Both the position numbers and the translations under genes were made by a program. 64,000 bases of DNA from JAAYFT01 sp036562765 (GTDB lineage: Bacteria; Bacillota; Clostridia; Tissierellales; Tissierellaceae): positions 120,691-184,690 of the forward strand of contig DATCJO010000009.1 of the NCBI GenBank assembly GCA_036562765.1, written 5' to 3'. Under the pieces are notes generated by a model. It was given only the letters and a program-made list of their open reading frames with translations, ran no database searches and was not told the origin of the DNA. Below, piece by piece: positions 34,704 through 42,933 of this stretch; the stretch's first letter is position 1, and every line of letters begins with the position of its first letter.

Positions 34704-35765
34704 TTATACGATTTCCTTCTTAACATATTCAGAAGTCATTGCCCTTAAAAGGCAAACATAATCCATAGTAAATTCAATGATATCTCCAACTTTATAATCA
34801 ATTTCACTATCTGAACCATCTATTATGAGATGGTCAGAACTTCCACCTAGTACTATAAGCCCCTTATCAACTGGATGTAAGGTATCCAAATCAATATCCT
34901 GCTTTCCTATGGCACAGATTATTCTCTTTCTAATTCCTCTATCGACAAAAGTAGGTACATTTCCAAAAGCATCCTTTCCTATTTCTCCCTTTGGAACAGA
35001 AGGCTTCATTTTTACTTCTATAACTTCTGCTTGGAGTTTAAATGCATCATTTCTCGTTCCTTCCAACTGATTCCCATAAGCACTTTCATTTCCTAAAACT
35101 AGAGACTCCCCTAATCTCAAATTATTAATTGTACCTAAATCATTATCTGAAAGCAAATATAGAGAACTAGAATTGCCACCAGATAGAATTTCCAATTCAA
35201 TATTATATTTCTTTTCTATTTCCATTTTTAGCCTATTTAATCTATTCATATGTTCCATAGTAGGAATTACTCCGCCATAACATGTTAAATTAGTACCAAG
35301 GCCTATTATTTTAACTCCCTTTAGCTTCAAGACCTTATCTATCGCCTTATATAAATCACTTTCTTCATAATAGCCTTCCCTTAAATCCCCCAAATCTACC
35401 ATTAATATAATGTTGTGAATCTTATTCTTCTTTAGTGCCATTTCAGATAGTGCTTTGATAGTTTCCAATTCAGAGTTAAGGGATATATCTGCATATTCTA
35501 CTACATCTTCTACCTCTGAAATCATAGGTAGCCTTAACATTATTTTTGGAACATCAAAGTCCTTTAACCTTTTTAAGTTTTCAATTCTGGAATCTGCTAA
35601 AAAGCTGACTCCTCCCTCAACATAGGCCTTTGCTATATTAGGATTGCCACAAAAAACCTTTGTAACGCCTGCTACCTTGATACCTTTGTTATTACATAAG
35701 GAGACTACAGTTCTAACATTATTCTTCAATACTTCATAATCAACTATCAATTTAGGATAGGACAC
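34704..35765 (-). CDS. orr: Ornithine racemase (PLP-dependent)
   Basis: A 353-residue alanine-racemase-type (fold III) PLP enzyme. The PLP lysine is K36 in GIKVAGVTKVFCGN, and GLGTNLTCYGGVIPT and EILSGGNSSSLYLL are typical of ornithine racemases. It makes D-ornithine, the substrate of OraS/OraE, from L-ornithine. The GTG at 35765, after GGGGTGATAAT, is preferred to an ATG eight codons upstream because it follows the preceding stop codon by 4 nt. Last gene of the operon. Confidence 0.92.
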   Translation of the reverse strand: MSYPKLIVDYEVLKNNVRTVVSLCNNKGIKVAGVTKVFCGNPNIAKAYVEGGVSFLADSRIENLKRLKDFDVPKIMLRLPMISEVEDVVEYADISLNSELETIKALSEMALKKNKIHNIILMVDLGDLREGYYEESDLYKAIDKVLKLKGVKIIGLGTNLTCYGGVIPTMEHMNRLNRLKMEIEKKYNIELEILSGGNSSSLYLLSDNDLGTINNLRLGESLVLGNESAYGNQLEGTRNDAFKLQAEVIEVKMKPSVPKGEIGKDAFGNVPTFVDRGIRKRIICAIGKQDIDLDTLHPVDKGLIVLGGSSDHLIIDGSDSEIDYKVGDIIEFTMDYVCLLRAMTSEYVKKEIV

Positions 35766-35769
35766 ATTA

Positions 35770-37128
35770 TCACCCCTTGAGGCTTTCATGTAATAGCTTT
35801 AATGCAGCATCTGGATACTTCCTAGACATAACGCCTAATGAAGCCATAATATAATAATTATCAATCAAAACAGTTGATTCTTTTGTAGGTAAAAGCATAT
35901 TGCCAGTATTGGAAAGTGGAATTTCTCTTAGTATTTCTTTCCTCCTAGGTAGTCTAGTTAAGGCTCCTCCAGTGCCAATGATGTATTTTACTCCAGTTAA
36001 ATCTTTACCTTCTGCAATAGTTTTCTTCCCGCTAGGGCCATATAGGTGCTTTAATTGCCCAGCATGCCTTTTGACAGCTGTTAGAGTAGCATGTAACGTT
36101 AAAGCTTCAACAAACCTAATTTCTAATACAGTTTCTGGTATTGGCTTGTGATTAGCTATTAAGTGTTCTAACTCATCCATTGAAATATCAAGCTGTTTTG
36201 CTAATTCTTCTTTACCTATTAATTCTACTACATTTTTCATATTGACATAAACACCTAAATCACCTTCTACTGTCCTTTTTGATTTAGGTTCCGGATTAAT
36301 TAATATTCTTGAAATTTCATCGCTGTCTTCAGTTACAGAATGGACATCAGTGGTAGCCCCACCTACATCTACTGTCATTAAATTTCCTAAGTCGTTATAT
36401 AGTAGTTCTGATGCTGCCATTACTGCACCAGGAGTTGGCATAATAGGACCTGTTACCATTTCCCTTATCTTTTCCATACCAGGGGCATGGATAATGTGAT
36501 TTTCAAATACCTGTTGAATGACTTTTCTAGTAGGCTCTATGTTTAGCTCATCAATCCTTGGATAGACATTATCTACAATATATAGTTCAGAATTTGATTC
36601 TTCAAATATCTCTTTAACATCTTCATGATTTTCTATATTACCTGCATAGATTACAGGAATTCCCAAATTCATCTCTGCAATTAACTCAGAATTATACAAT
36701 GCTGTTTCCCTTTCGCCATAATCAACTCCGCCAGCAATTAAAATTATATTTGGATTTATTTCCTTTATTTTTCTCAAATCAGATTTTCTAAGTTTCCCAG
36801 CTGTAATATACTTAATGTTGGCTCCTGCACCTAAGGCTGCTTCTTTAGCTGCCTTTACGGTCATATCATACACAAGACCATGGACAGTCATCTTAAGGCC
36901 ACCAGCAGCAGAACTAGATGCCAATAATTCTTTATATTCTATTGGTTCACCGATATTCTTTGCTAAATCAGCAATTGCAGCCTTAAGTCCAGCATTTACA
37001 TCCCCTTCTAGGACAGTTGTAGGGGCTTGCCCCTGCCCAATGAATCTAGGGCAGGAGTCAAGTCCATCAAATCCATTGACAACAGTTGTAGTGCTGCCTA
37101 TTTCTGCTACTAATAAATCAATCTTCAT
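35770..37128 (-). CDS. GlmL/MutL-family ATPase, probable reactivating factor of ornithine aminomutase
   Basis: A 452-residue actin-like ATPase of the glutamate mutase MutL/GlmL family. Phosphate-binding motifs are VAEIGSTTTVVNGFD near the N-terminus and LMTVDVGGATTDVHSV in the middle. It overlaps the end of oraE by 11 bp. Related proteins associate with B12-dependent mutases and are thought to exchange damaged cobalamin. The frequent database name 'DNA mismatch repair MutL' for this family is wrong. The same gene sits between oraE and orr in other ornithine fermenters, as I recall for C. difficile. Confidence 0.88.
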   Translation of the reverse strand: MKIDLLVAEIGSTTTVVNGFDGLDSCPRFIGQGQAPTTVLEGDVNAGLKAAIADLAKNIGEPIEYKELLASSSAAGGLKMTVHGLVYDMTVKAAKEAALGAGANIKYITAGKLRKSDLRKIKEINPNIILIAGGVDYGERETALYNSELIAEMNLGIPVIYAGNIENHEDVKEIFEESNSELYIVDNVYPRIDELNIEPTRKVIQQVFENHIIHAPGMEKIREMVTGPIMPTPGAVMAASELLYNDLGNLMTVDVGGATTDVHSVTEDSDEISRILINPEPKSKRTVEGDLGVYVNMKNVVELIGKEELAKQLDISMDELEHLIANHKPIPETVLEIRFVEALTLHATLTAVKRHAGQLKHLYGPSGKKTIAEGKDLTGVKYIIGTGGALTRLPRRKEILREIPLSNTGNMLLPTKESTVLIDNYYIMASLGVMSRKYPDAALKLLHESLKG

Positions 37129-39346
37129 AGTTCATCCTCTTTTCAATTTCTCTCCTCTTTTCTACCAAGAAGGTAGCAACATGTTCACCTTTTGTTCCTC
37201 TTCCAAACCCTGCATCCATTCCAGCTTTAACTGCCAAATCGTTAGATACTTGAGTTCCACCTGCTACAAGTATTACCTTATCCCTGATGCCCTTTTCTAC
37301 GCAAAGGTCATGTAGCTTTTTCATATTCTTATAGTGAATATCGTCATGGGAAATTATAGTTGAGCAAAGTATAGCATCTGCATTTAATTCAATTGCTGCA
37401 TCAACTAATTTTTCAACAGGTACTGAAGTACCTAATATATGACATTCGATACCATATTTTTCGATACCGCCATGCTTAATATCAATGATTTCTCTTAATC
37501 CTACTGAGTGTTCATCTTCGCCAACTGTTGCAGCAACTATCTTCATTGGTTTCCTTTCGATTTCTTTTCTTATTTCATCTTCAGAAAGTACCTTTGGTTC
37601 AGGTGGTATTACTAAGTCCTTAGTATCAATAGTAAATGTCACTCTTCCTTTAAGTTCAATACGAGTACCTTCTGCATCTTGCATCCTTTCTCTGTGTATT
37701 ACTTCAACATCTTCTAATCCCATTTTCTTTCCAATTTCTATGGCAGCGTATTCAGCTGTTCTTATGTCTGTTGGTAAGAATAATGTAATTAGAACAATTC
37801 CATCTCCAAGCCATTCCATTTCAGGTTTAATCCTAGTAGTTGTTCTTAATTCCTTTACTTCTTCTAATCTAACATTAACATTGTCAGTTTCATCCAACTC
37901 ATCTATGAATACAATCTTAGATGGGTCTTCAAATGTACAGCCACCAATTAATTTAGAAGGATCGTCTACATATTCTTCGCCATATTGAGCCACATTGTTA
38001 TATCCAAAATGTGCAGTTACTGGAGCCATATAGTCCTTATCCCTTTCATAAACTGTTCCTGCACCAACGCCACCATCAATTTTTCTGAATATTCCATCAC
38101 CATTTCTTTCAGGATATAATCCAGAATCAACAAAGAATCCTTGTTCAACAGCATTGAAGTATCCGCCTACTTCTAGGATTTCTTCCATGAATAGAACAGC
38201 TCTTTCCTTTAATTCCCTAACCTTTTTAGCTAATTCTCCTTCATGTCTTCTTAATTGAACCATTTCTTTTAATCCGTCCATACCAGCAAAGGCTTGTTTT
38301 GCTGTATCAATTGCTTCCATATTATAAATATGCCATGGAACATTTCTTCCTTCATCTGGAGTTATAGTTGATTGAATATCTGCACTTGTCAATTGAGAAA
38401 TAAGCAGATTCAATACATGGGTTACTGTTGCTTCCCTAGTAGATGATTCAATGTATTTTGTATTCATTTGAGCTCTCATCTTGTAATCTTTAAATAATTC
38501 CCTCAATGCAACTGCGTATGGCAAGTCTAACCTCATGCAAGGTGCTGGTGGTGCTGTTGGTGGTACAGTTGACAAGCAGATGTTTTCCTTCTTCATACCA
38601 ACTTTTACAGAGAACATACAGTTAATAGCATGTTGTACCATTAACTCTGGCATTACCTTCCATGCTTCCCTTGCTGTAGCATTAGCATTATGTGCCCCGT
38701 CTATTTGAGCCATATCTGCCCAAGCCATTACTTTCTTAGCTTCAGCTGCATCTACAAAGGACCTTACCATATTGATATTTCTGTATAGAACGTTATATTG
38801 TGGGTCTTGATGAGCGCCATTTACGCCTTCTTCAGCAAACATAACTGCAATTTCTGGTCCAGCTACGCCTGATACATAGGAGTGGAAATTAATTGGTCTT
38901 CCTACTTCATCCTCAATTAAATCTAAAGCCTTCCTTGTAGCCCTAACTTGTTTTCTAGTTACAGGGATTCCTCCAACTCCTTGAGGAGTACCTTCTATGA
39001 GTCCATCAAAGTGTGACTGTCCTGCAGTCCTAATTACCATAATATGGTCAGCACCATGCCATGCAGCCATCCTCATACGCCTTATATCATCTTCAAATCT
39101 TCCTGATGCAATTTCTGTTGTTATTACAGCCTTTGGTTGTGGGTCAATATTATCAAAATACTTTGCTGCAGGTAATGGAACACTGTTCTTTAGAGGTTCT
39201 GACATGTCATAGTATTCAAATTTCCCAATTTTCCTTTTTTGTCCAGTCCCTTCTCTCCAATGCCATCCTCTTCTTCTTGGTCTATATTTGTCCAAATCCT
39301 TTAATATATATTCAATATCCAATTTTTCATTTGGTTTTAGTTCCAT
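37118..39346 (-). CDS. oraE: D-ornithine 4,5-aminomutase, large E subunit (B12/PLP)
   Basis: A 742-residue protein: an N-terminal PLP-binding TIM barrel and a C-terminal Rossmann B12 domain. The cobalamin motif DxHxxG is DEHSVG at 611-616, with His613 as the expected cobalt ligand. Lys624, eleven residues later, matches the spacing of the published His618/Lys629 pair of C. sticklandii OraE (from memory), so it is the likely PLP lysine. The enzyme turns D-ornithine into 2,4-diaminopentanoate. Its ATG overlaps the oraS stop codon by one base. Confidence 0.96.
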   Translation of the reverse strand: MELKPNEKLDIEYILKDLDKYRPRRRGWHWREGTGQKRKIGKFEYYDMSEPLKNSVPLPAAKYFDNIDPQPKAVITTEIASGRFEDDIRRMRMAAWHGADHIMVIRTAGQSHFDGLIEGTPQGVGGIPVTRKQVRATRKALDLIEDEVGRPINFHSYVSGVAGPEIAVMFAEEGVNGAHQDPQYNVLYRNINMVRSFVDAAEAKKVMAWADMAQIDGAHNANATAREAWKVMPELMVQHAINCMFSVKVGMKKENICLSTVPPTAPPAPCMRLDLPYAVALRELFKDYKMRAQMNTKYIESSTREATVTHVLNLLISQLTSADIQSTITPDEGRNVPWHIYNMEAIDTAKQAFAGMDGLKEMVQLRRHEGELAKKVRELKERAVLFMEEILEVGGYFNAVEQGFFVDSGLYPERNGDGIFRKIDGGVGAGTVYERDKDYMAPVTAHFGYNNVAQYGEEYVDDPSKLIGGCTFEDPSKIVFIDELDETDNVNVRLEEVKELRTTTRIKPEMEWLGDGIVLITLFLPTDIRTAEYAAIEIGKKMGLEDVEVIHRERMQDAEGTRIELKGRVTFTIDTKDLVIPPEPKVLSEDEIRKEIERKPMKIVAATVGEDEHSVGLREIIDIKHGGIEKYGIECHILGTSVPVEKLVDAAIELNADAILCSTIISHDDIHYKNMKKLHDLCVEKGIRDKVILVAGGTQVSNDLAVKAGMDAGFGRGTKGEHVATFLVEKRREIEKRMNYED

Positions 39347-39714
39347 TAGTTTGCACCTCCTTTAAATATCCTAACAACATCGTCCCACATTTCTCCTGCT
39401 GCAAGTTTTAGGCCTGCTTCTCTAATTCCCATATTCTTTTCTTTTGCCAATCTGTAAACTATATGTCCTGCTCCTTTTCCAATTAGTCCTCTGTCAATGG
39501 CACCATCAACAATGGCCTTAGCTTCGATGCTTGAAAATCCCATTCTCAATAATACTGACCTTTCAATTGAAGGAGTAGTATGGGTTCTAGCCAACTCTAC
39601 AAGAGGGTCCACAATCTTTTCAGCTAATTCCCAAAACCTTTTTTCCAATTCCTCTTCAGTCAAATTTGCAAGATGTTTTCTTCTTTCTTCAAAATCATCA
39701 GCTCTTTTCATCAT
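39346..39714 (-). CDS. oraS: D-ornithine 4,5-aminomutase, small S subunit
   Basis: A 122-residue helical protein, MKRADDFEERRKHLANLTEE at the start and ERSVLLRMGFSSIEAKAIV in the middle, the usual size for OraS. It forms the alpha2-beta2 enzyme with OraE. Two adjacent ATG codons follow GGGAGGGAT; the second (39711) has the better spacing. One-base overlap with oraE suggests coupled translation. Confidence 0.95.
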   Translation of the reverse strand: MMKRADDFEERRKHLANLTEEELEKRFWELAEKIVDPLVELARTHTTPSIERSVLLRMGFSSIEAKAIVDGAIDRGLIGKGAGHIVYRLAKEKNMGIREAGLKLAAGEMWDDVVRIFKGGAN

Positions 39715-39729
39715 ATCCCTCCCAAATTA

Positions 39730-41157
39730 TTAATATTTAACTCCAAATTCGTCTAAAACATTTTTTATGAATTCAACATCAGTTTTAGTATCCTTTGCTA
39801 AAAATTCTAAATCTTCCTTAGTAACTGACCTTACGCCAGTATGATTAATTGCATTCCTAATGTAAGATTTTCTTATTCTATCTAACTCAATATCATTAAT
39901 GTTTATATAAGATGGGTCTTTTGGCAGAATTATATTCTTTCCTGGAATTTCTTCTGAAGGGTCACCAATAATAATTTCTATTCCATTTTCTTTTGCAAAA
40001 GTTAGCTGAGCATTTACATGTTTTCCAGCACCAGTATATTCTGTTTCTTGAACTACTATTATTTGATCTTCATCCATCTCTTGAGCAAGCTTAAATGCTG
40101 CTGTCAATGATGTATTTCCAGCTGGCCCCCTTTCAAGCCCTTCCAACTGTGCTAATAGTTCTGTCATGTAAAATACAGAACCTTGATTAACTGTTACATA
40201 TCTGTCCATATATCTTAGTGGCCTTGCTGCAGACCTTGGAACATCAGACCTATCAGGCCAAGTAGCAAATGGAATACCGAATCCAGTATGACCAGTTGTA
40301 AAAGATTTTTTGTTAAACTGAATATCAGAAGCCATATGAAGCCCTTCTAGGTTAACGCTCGCCCCAATTATCTTTGTATCTAGTGCTCCTGCTTTAATCA
40401 ATCCTCTAGCTGTACCAGTTAAGTTGCCACCGCCAGCATTGGTAACAACCACTGCATCGGGGTCTCTTCCTTCTTTTTCCCTTAATTGCATTGCTATTTC
40501 ATATCCTAATGTTTCTACTCCTGCAATACCAAATGGAGTATATAGAGAAGCATTGAAGAATCCAGTTTCTTCAAGCAAAATTAAAAAAGTATAGAATAGT
40601 TCTGGCCCGACAGTAAGTTGAACAACCTCTGTACCATAAGCCTCGCAGGCCCTTGCCTTTTCTATAATCTCTGGTTGTCCAATTCCTCTTGAATCATAAC
40701 ACTCTTGAACTACTATACATTTAAGCCCTTGAATTGCTGCTTGGCTAGCTACTGCTGCTCCGTAATTTCCTGAAGTTGCAGCAATAACTCCTTTGTATCC
40801 TAATTTTTTAGCATGATAGCATGAAACTGAAGCTCTTCTTGCCTTAAAACTTCCTGATGGATTACATGCTTCATCCTTTATAAATATCCTTGCCCCTTTT
40901 CCCTTAGGTGCTAGTTTTCGTGCTAACTTTGTTAGATTTTTAAGCTCTATTATTGGAGTATTTCCTACAGACACGCTTCTTTGAATCTCCTGAACCTCTT
41001 GTAAAGAATATCCAGTTTCTCTCATCATCTTTTCATAGTCAAAGGCAATACTTCCTGATTCATATTTATCATAATCTATTCCAATGGCTTTTTTCATTAT
41101 TTCCCCTTTTCTTAACATTACAGCTTCATAGCTCATATCTTTAGTCAACTTTTTCAT
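39730..41157 (-). CDS. ortB: 2-amino-4-ketopentanoate thiolase, beta subunit (PLP)
   Basis: About 475 residues of the threonine-synthase-like PLP fold. The PLP lysine is in EACNPSGSFKARRASVS, and the phosphate cup is VTNAGGGNLTGTARG. With OrtA it splits 2-amino-4-ketopentanoate with CoA into acetyl-CoA and alanine, the energy-yielding step of the pathway. A TTG at 41166 is also in frame; the ATG at 41157 is chosen though GAGGGGG is unusually close. The gene overlaps ortA. Confidence 0.94.
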   Translation of the reverse strand: MKKLTKDMSYEAVMLRKGEIMKKAIGIDYDKYESGSIAFDYEKMMRETGYSLQEVQEIQRSVSVGNTPIIELKNLTKLARKLAPKGKGARIFIKDEACNPSGSFKARRASVSCYHAKKLGYKGVIAATSGNYGAAVASQAAIQGLKCIVVQECYDSRGIGQPEIIEKARACEAYGTEVVQLTVGPELFYTFLILLEETGFFNASLYTPFGIAGVETLGYEIAMQLREKEGRDPDAVVVTNAGGGNLTGTARGLIKAGALDTKIIGASVNLEGLHMASDIQFNKKSFTTGHTGFGIPFATWPDRSDVPRSAARPLRYMDRYVTVNQGSVFYMTELLAQLEGLERGPAGNTSLTAAFKLAQEMDEDQIIVVQETEYTGAGKHVNAQLTFAKENGIEIIIGDPSEEIPGKNIILPKDPSYININDIELDRIRKSYIRNAINHTGVRSVTKEDLEFLAKDTKTDVEFIKNVLDEFGVKY

Positions 41158-41455
41158 CCCCCTCAAGTAAAAGCTTTCTTGCTTGACGACCTACATATAG
41201 AAGTTCTGGTACTGCTTTGCCAAAATTATGCTTATAATATGGATTAACTTCTACTAAAGTACCCTCAACTACTCTACCTATATAAGTTTCTACTTTTACT
41301 CTGTCTCCAATATTTGCACTTTCATCAAGCAAGAACCCTTTTACCCACATTTCTAGTGGTACTTTTTGTGTATCTTCTGGAACATTTTGGGCACGTTGTC
41401 CAGCTTCAAGGATTATATTATGAATTCTTACCCAATCACCACGTTTTGCGTCCAT
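41141..41455 (-). CDS. ortA: 2-amino-4-ketopentanoate thiolase, alpha subunit
   Basis: A 104-residue beta-rich protein, MDAKRGDWVRIHNIILEAGQ at the start and YYKHNFGKAVPELLYVGRQA near the end, typical of OrtA. It works with OrtB. Upstream lies a 228-nt gap to ord with two hairpins and a minus-strand TATAAT box at 41479-41474, so the genes from ortA on may also have their own promoter. Confidence 0.94.
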   Translation of the reverse strand: MDAKRGDWVRIHNIILEAGQRAQNVPEDTQKVPLEMWVKGFLLDESANIGDRVKVETYIGRVVEGTLVEVNPYYKHNFGKAVPELLYVGRQARKLLLEGDEKVD

Positions 41456-41683
41456 TAAATCACGCCCCTTCCCATTATAGTTGATATTTACTATAAAAAA
41501 CTACAATTAACTGGAATTAGTTACTAGTTCAGTAACTGATAGGCAAAACTCAGGACGACAGAAATTGCCATCCTGAGTCTTTTTTATCACGTTCTCAATA
41601 GAAAGGATTAAACTTTCGAGTTGTTAAATATTTACCTACATAACTATTCACTGTTAACTTTTCACTATTATCCAAAATAAGTA
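41456..41683. repeat. Intergenic ord-ortA segment with two hairpins, possible dispersed repeat
   Basis: This gap is the only long one within the operon. It contains AGTTACT..AGTAACT (about 41518-41537), the 8-bp pair ACTCAGGA/TCCTGAGT (41548-41555, 41571-41578), and on the minus strand the quasi-repeat AGTGAAAAGTTAACAGTGAA. T-runs flank the second hairpin, more strongly on the plus strand. It could be a partial terminator/attenuator or a small mobile-type repeat inserted into the operon. Confidence 0.4.
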
Positions 41684-42733
41684 TTATTCTTCAATTAATT
41701 CTCTCATATCTCCCATTATAGCCCTTGGTACTGGTAAATCTATCATTGTCTTCAATCCTGGGCTTGCATTGATTACATGAGGAATCATGTTGACTGCCAT
41801 AGCAATTGTTCCTATTCCTCCTGGAACTTCTGGTTTTATTTGCATGCTTATATTTGGTGTACCCTTAATTGTAATATAATCTCCAGTTTCTACACCTTCT
41901 AATTGTGGTTCAACTTGTTGTGGATGAAGCATTTCGATTTTTAGTTCGCCATCAACGTATCCATACCCTTTCATGAAGCATCCAGCAACATCTCCTGGTT
42001 GTACTTCTGCATGAGGAGCCTTTCTATAGACTTTTGAAATTATAGGAGACTTTTCTTGTTTGATTTCACCACTTAATTTCCAGCCTAAAGCATCTGCAAT
42101 CATATTTATTGATTCTGGGAATCCAATATGTCCTGCCAAATCATTTTCTGCAACTCTTCTGTTGAATTCTTCTACAGTTATACCAACGCCTTGTTCATGC
42201 ATTACAGTAGGTCCGAATGGTGATAAGTTGTTAACCCTTTCTGCCTTTATGCTTTCAACATCAATGCAAGCTCCAGTTAAAGTAATTACCAACAAGTCCA
42301 TAATAAGTCCTGGATTTATTCCTGTACCAAGAACAGTAACTCCATTTTCCTTAGCAATTCTATCTAATTCTGCAGCTAATTCTGGTGATTGAGCCTTTGG
42401 ATAAGCCATTTCTTCTGCTGTTGAGATTACATTTATCTTTCTTTCAAGACAATATTTAATCTTATCAAAGTTTGTCCTAGTATATGAGTCAGTTGAAATT
42501 ATTACAACATCAGCTGCGCCTTCTTTAATCACGTCTTCATAAGAACCAGCTATTACATCTGGTCTGTCCCCTCTATCAATACCAATTAATTCATACATTG
42601 ATTTGCCTATTTTATCTCCTCTAACTACTGCGCCAACTATTTCAACGCCTTTTTTCTTTAAAAGCATTTCAACTATGCCTTTCCCCATTGCACCTAATCC
42701 CCAAACTATAACTTTTACATTTTCTTTTCTCAT
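41684..42733 (-). CDS. ord: 2,4-diaminopentanoate dehydrogenase
   Basis: A 349-residue dihydrodipicolinate-reductase-like enzyme. The nucleotide site reads VIVWGLGAMGKGIVEMLL, and later segments such as LGTGINPGLIMDLLVI and NNLSPFGPTVMHEQGVG are typical of Ord. It oxidises and deaminates 2,4-diaminopentanoate to 2-amino-4-ketopentanoate with NAD(P). It is the first gene of the operon and lies about 40 bp downstream of the sigma-54 promoter, behind the strong ribosome site AAAGGAGGTATTTTGA. Confidence 0.95.
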   Translation of the reverse strand: MRKENVKVIVWGLGAMGKGIVEMLLKKKGVEIVGAVVRGDKIGKSMYELIGIDRGDRPDVIAGSYEDVIKEGAADVVIISTDSYTRTNFDKIKYCLERKINVISTAEEMAYPKAQSPELAAELDRIAKENGVTVLGTGINPGLIMDLLVITLTGACIDVESIKAERVNNLSPFGPTVMHEQGVGITVEEFNRRVAENDLAGHIGFPESINMIADALGWKLSGEIKQEKSPIISKVYRKAPHAEVQPGDVAGCFMKGYGYVDGELKIEMLHPQQVEPQLEGVETGDYITIKGTPNISMQIKPEVPGGIGTIAMAVNMIPHVINASPGLKTMIDLPVPRAIMGDMRELIEE

Positions 42734-42772
42734 TCAAAATACCTCCTTTAAATTATTCTTGCCTTTATATAA

Positions 42773-42789
42773 TGCAATTTCTTTGCCAA
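42773..42789 (-). promoter_or_regulatory. Sigma-54 (-24/-12) promoter of the ornithine operon
   Basis: The minus strand reads TTGGCAAAGAAATTGCA. This matches the RpoN consensus TTGGCAC-N5-TTGCW with correct GG-to-GC spacing and one changed base in the -24 block. It lies 40 bp upstream of ord, and the neighbouring gene encodes a sigma-54 activator. Confidence 0.85.
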
Positions 42790-42870
42790 CTATTTATAAT
42801 TTTTTCATATGTGAAAATGTTGAATTTACAATTATTTTAAAATCAATTTACAGAATATTTTATTTTTTTA

Positions 42871-42919
42871 TAAAAAAAGTGCAATAAAATTTGCATTTTA
42901 ATGCAAATTTTATTGCACT
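42871..42919 (-). terminator. Terminator of the sigma-54 activator gene (perfect 19-bp stem)
   Basis: Arms AGTGCAATAAAATTTGCAT (42878-42896) and its exact complement (42901-42919) with loop TTTA are followed by TTTTTTT on the minus strand, 15 nt after the activator stop codon. The same palindrome is centred about 110 bp upstream of the -24 element of ord, so it could also serve as an activator-binding site. Confidence 0.9.
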
Positions 42920-42933
42920 AGGTATGATGGCCT

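Noticed and set aside
35770..37128. DNA mismatch repair protein MutL
   Set aside because: The name is shared by chance; the sequence has actin-type ATPase motifs and no GHKL ATPase motifs.
41541..41683. Second sigma-54 promoter before ortA
   Set aside because: A TGGCA is present but no TTGC follows at the required distance.
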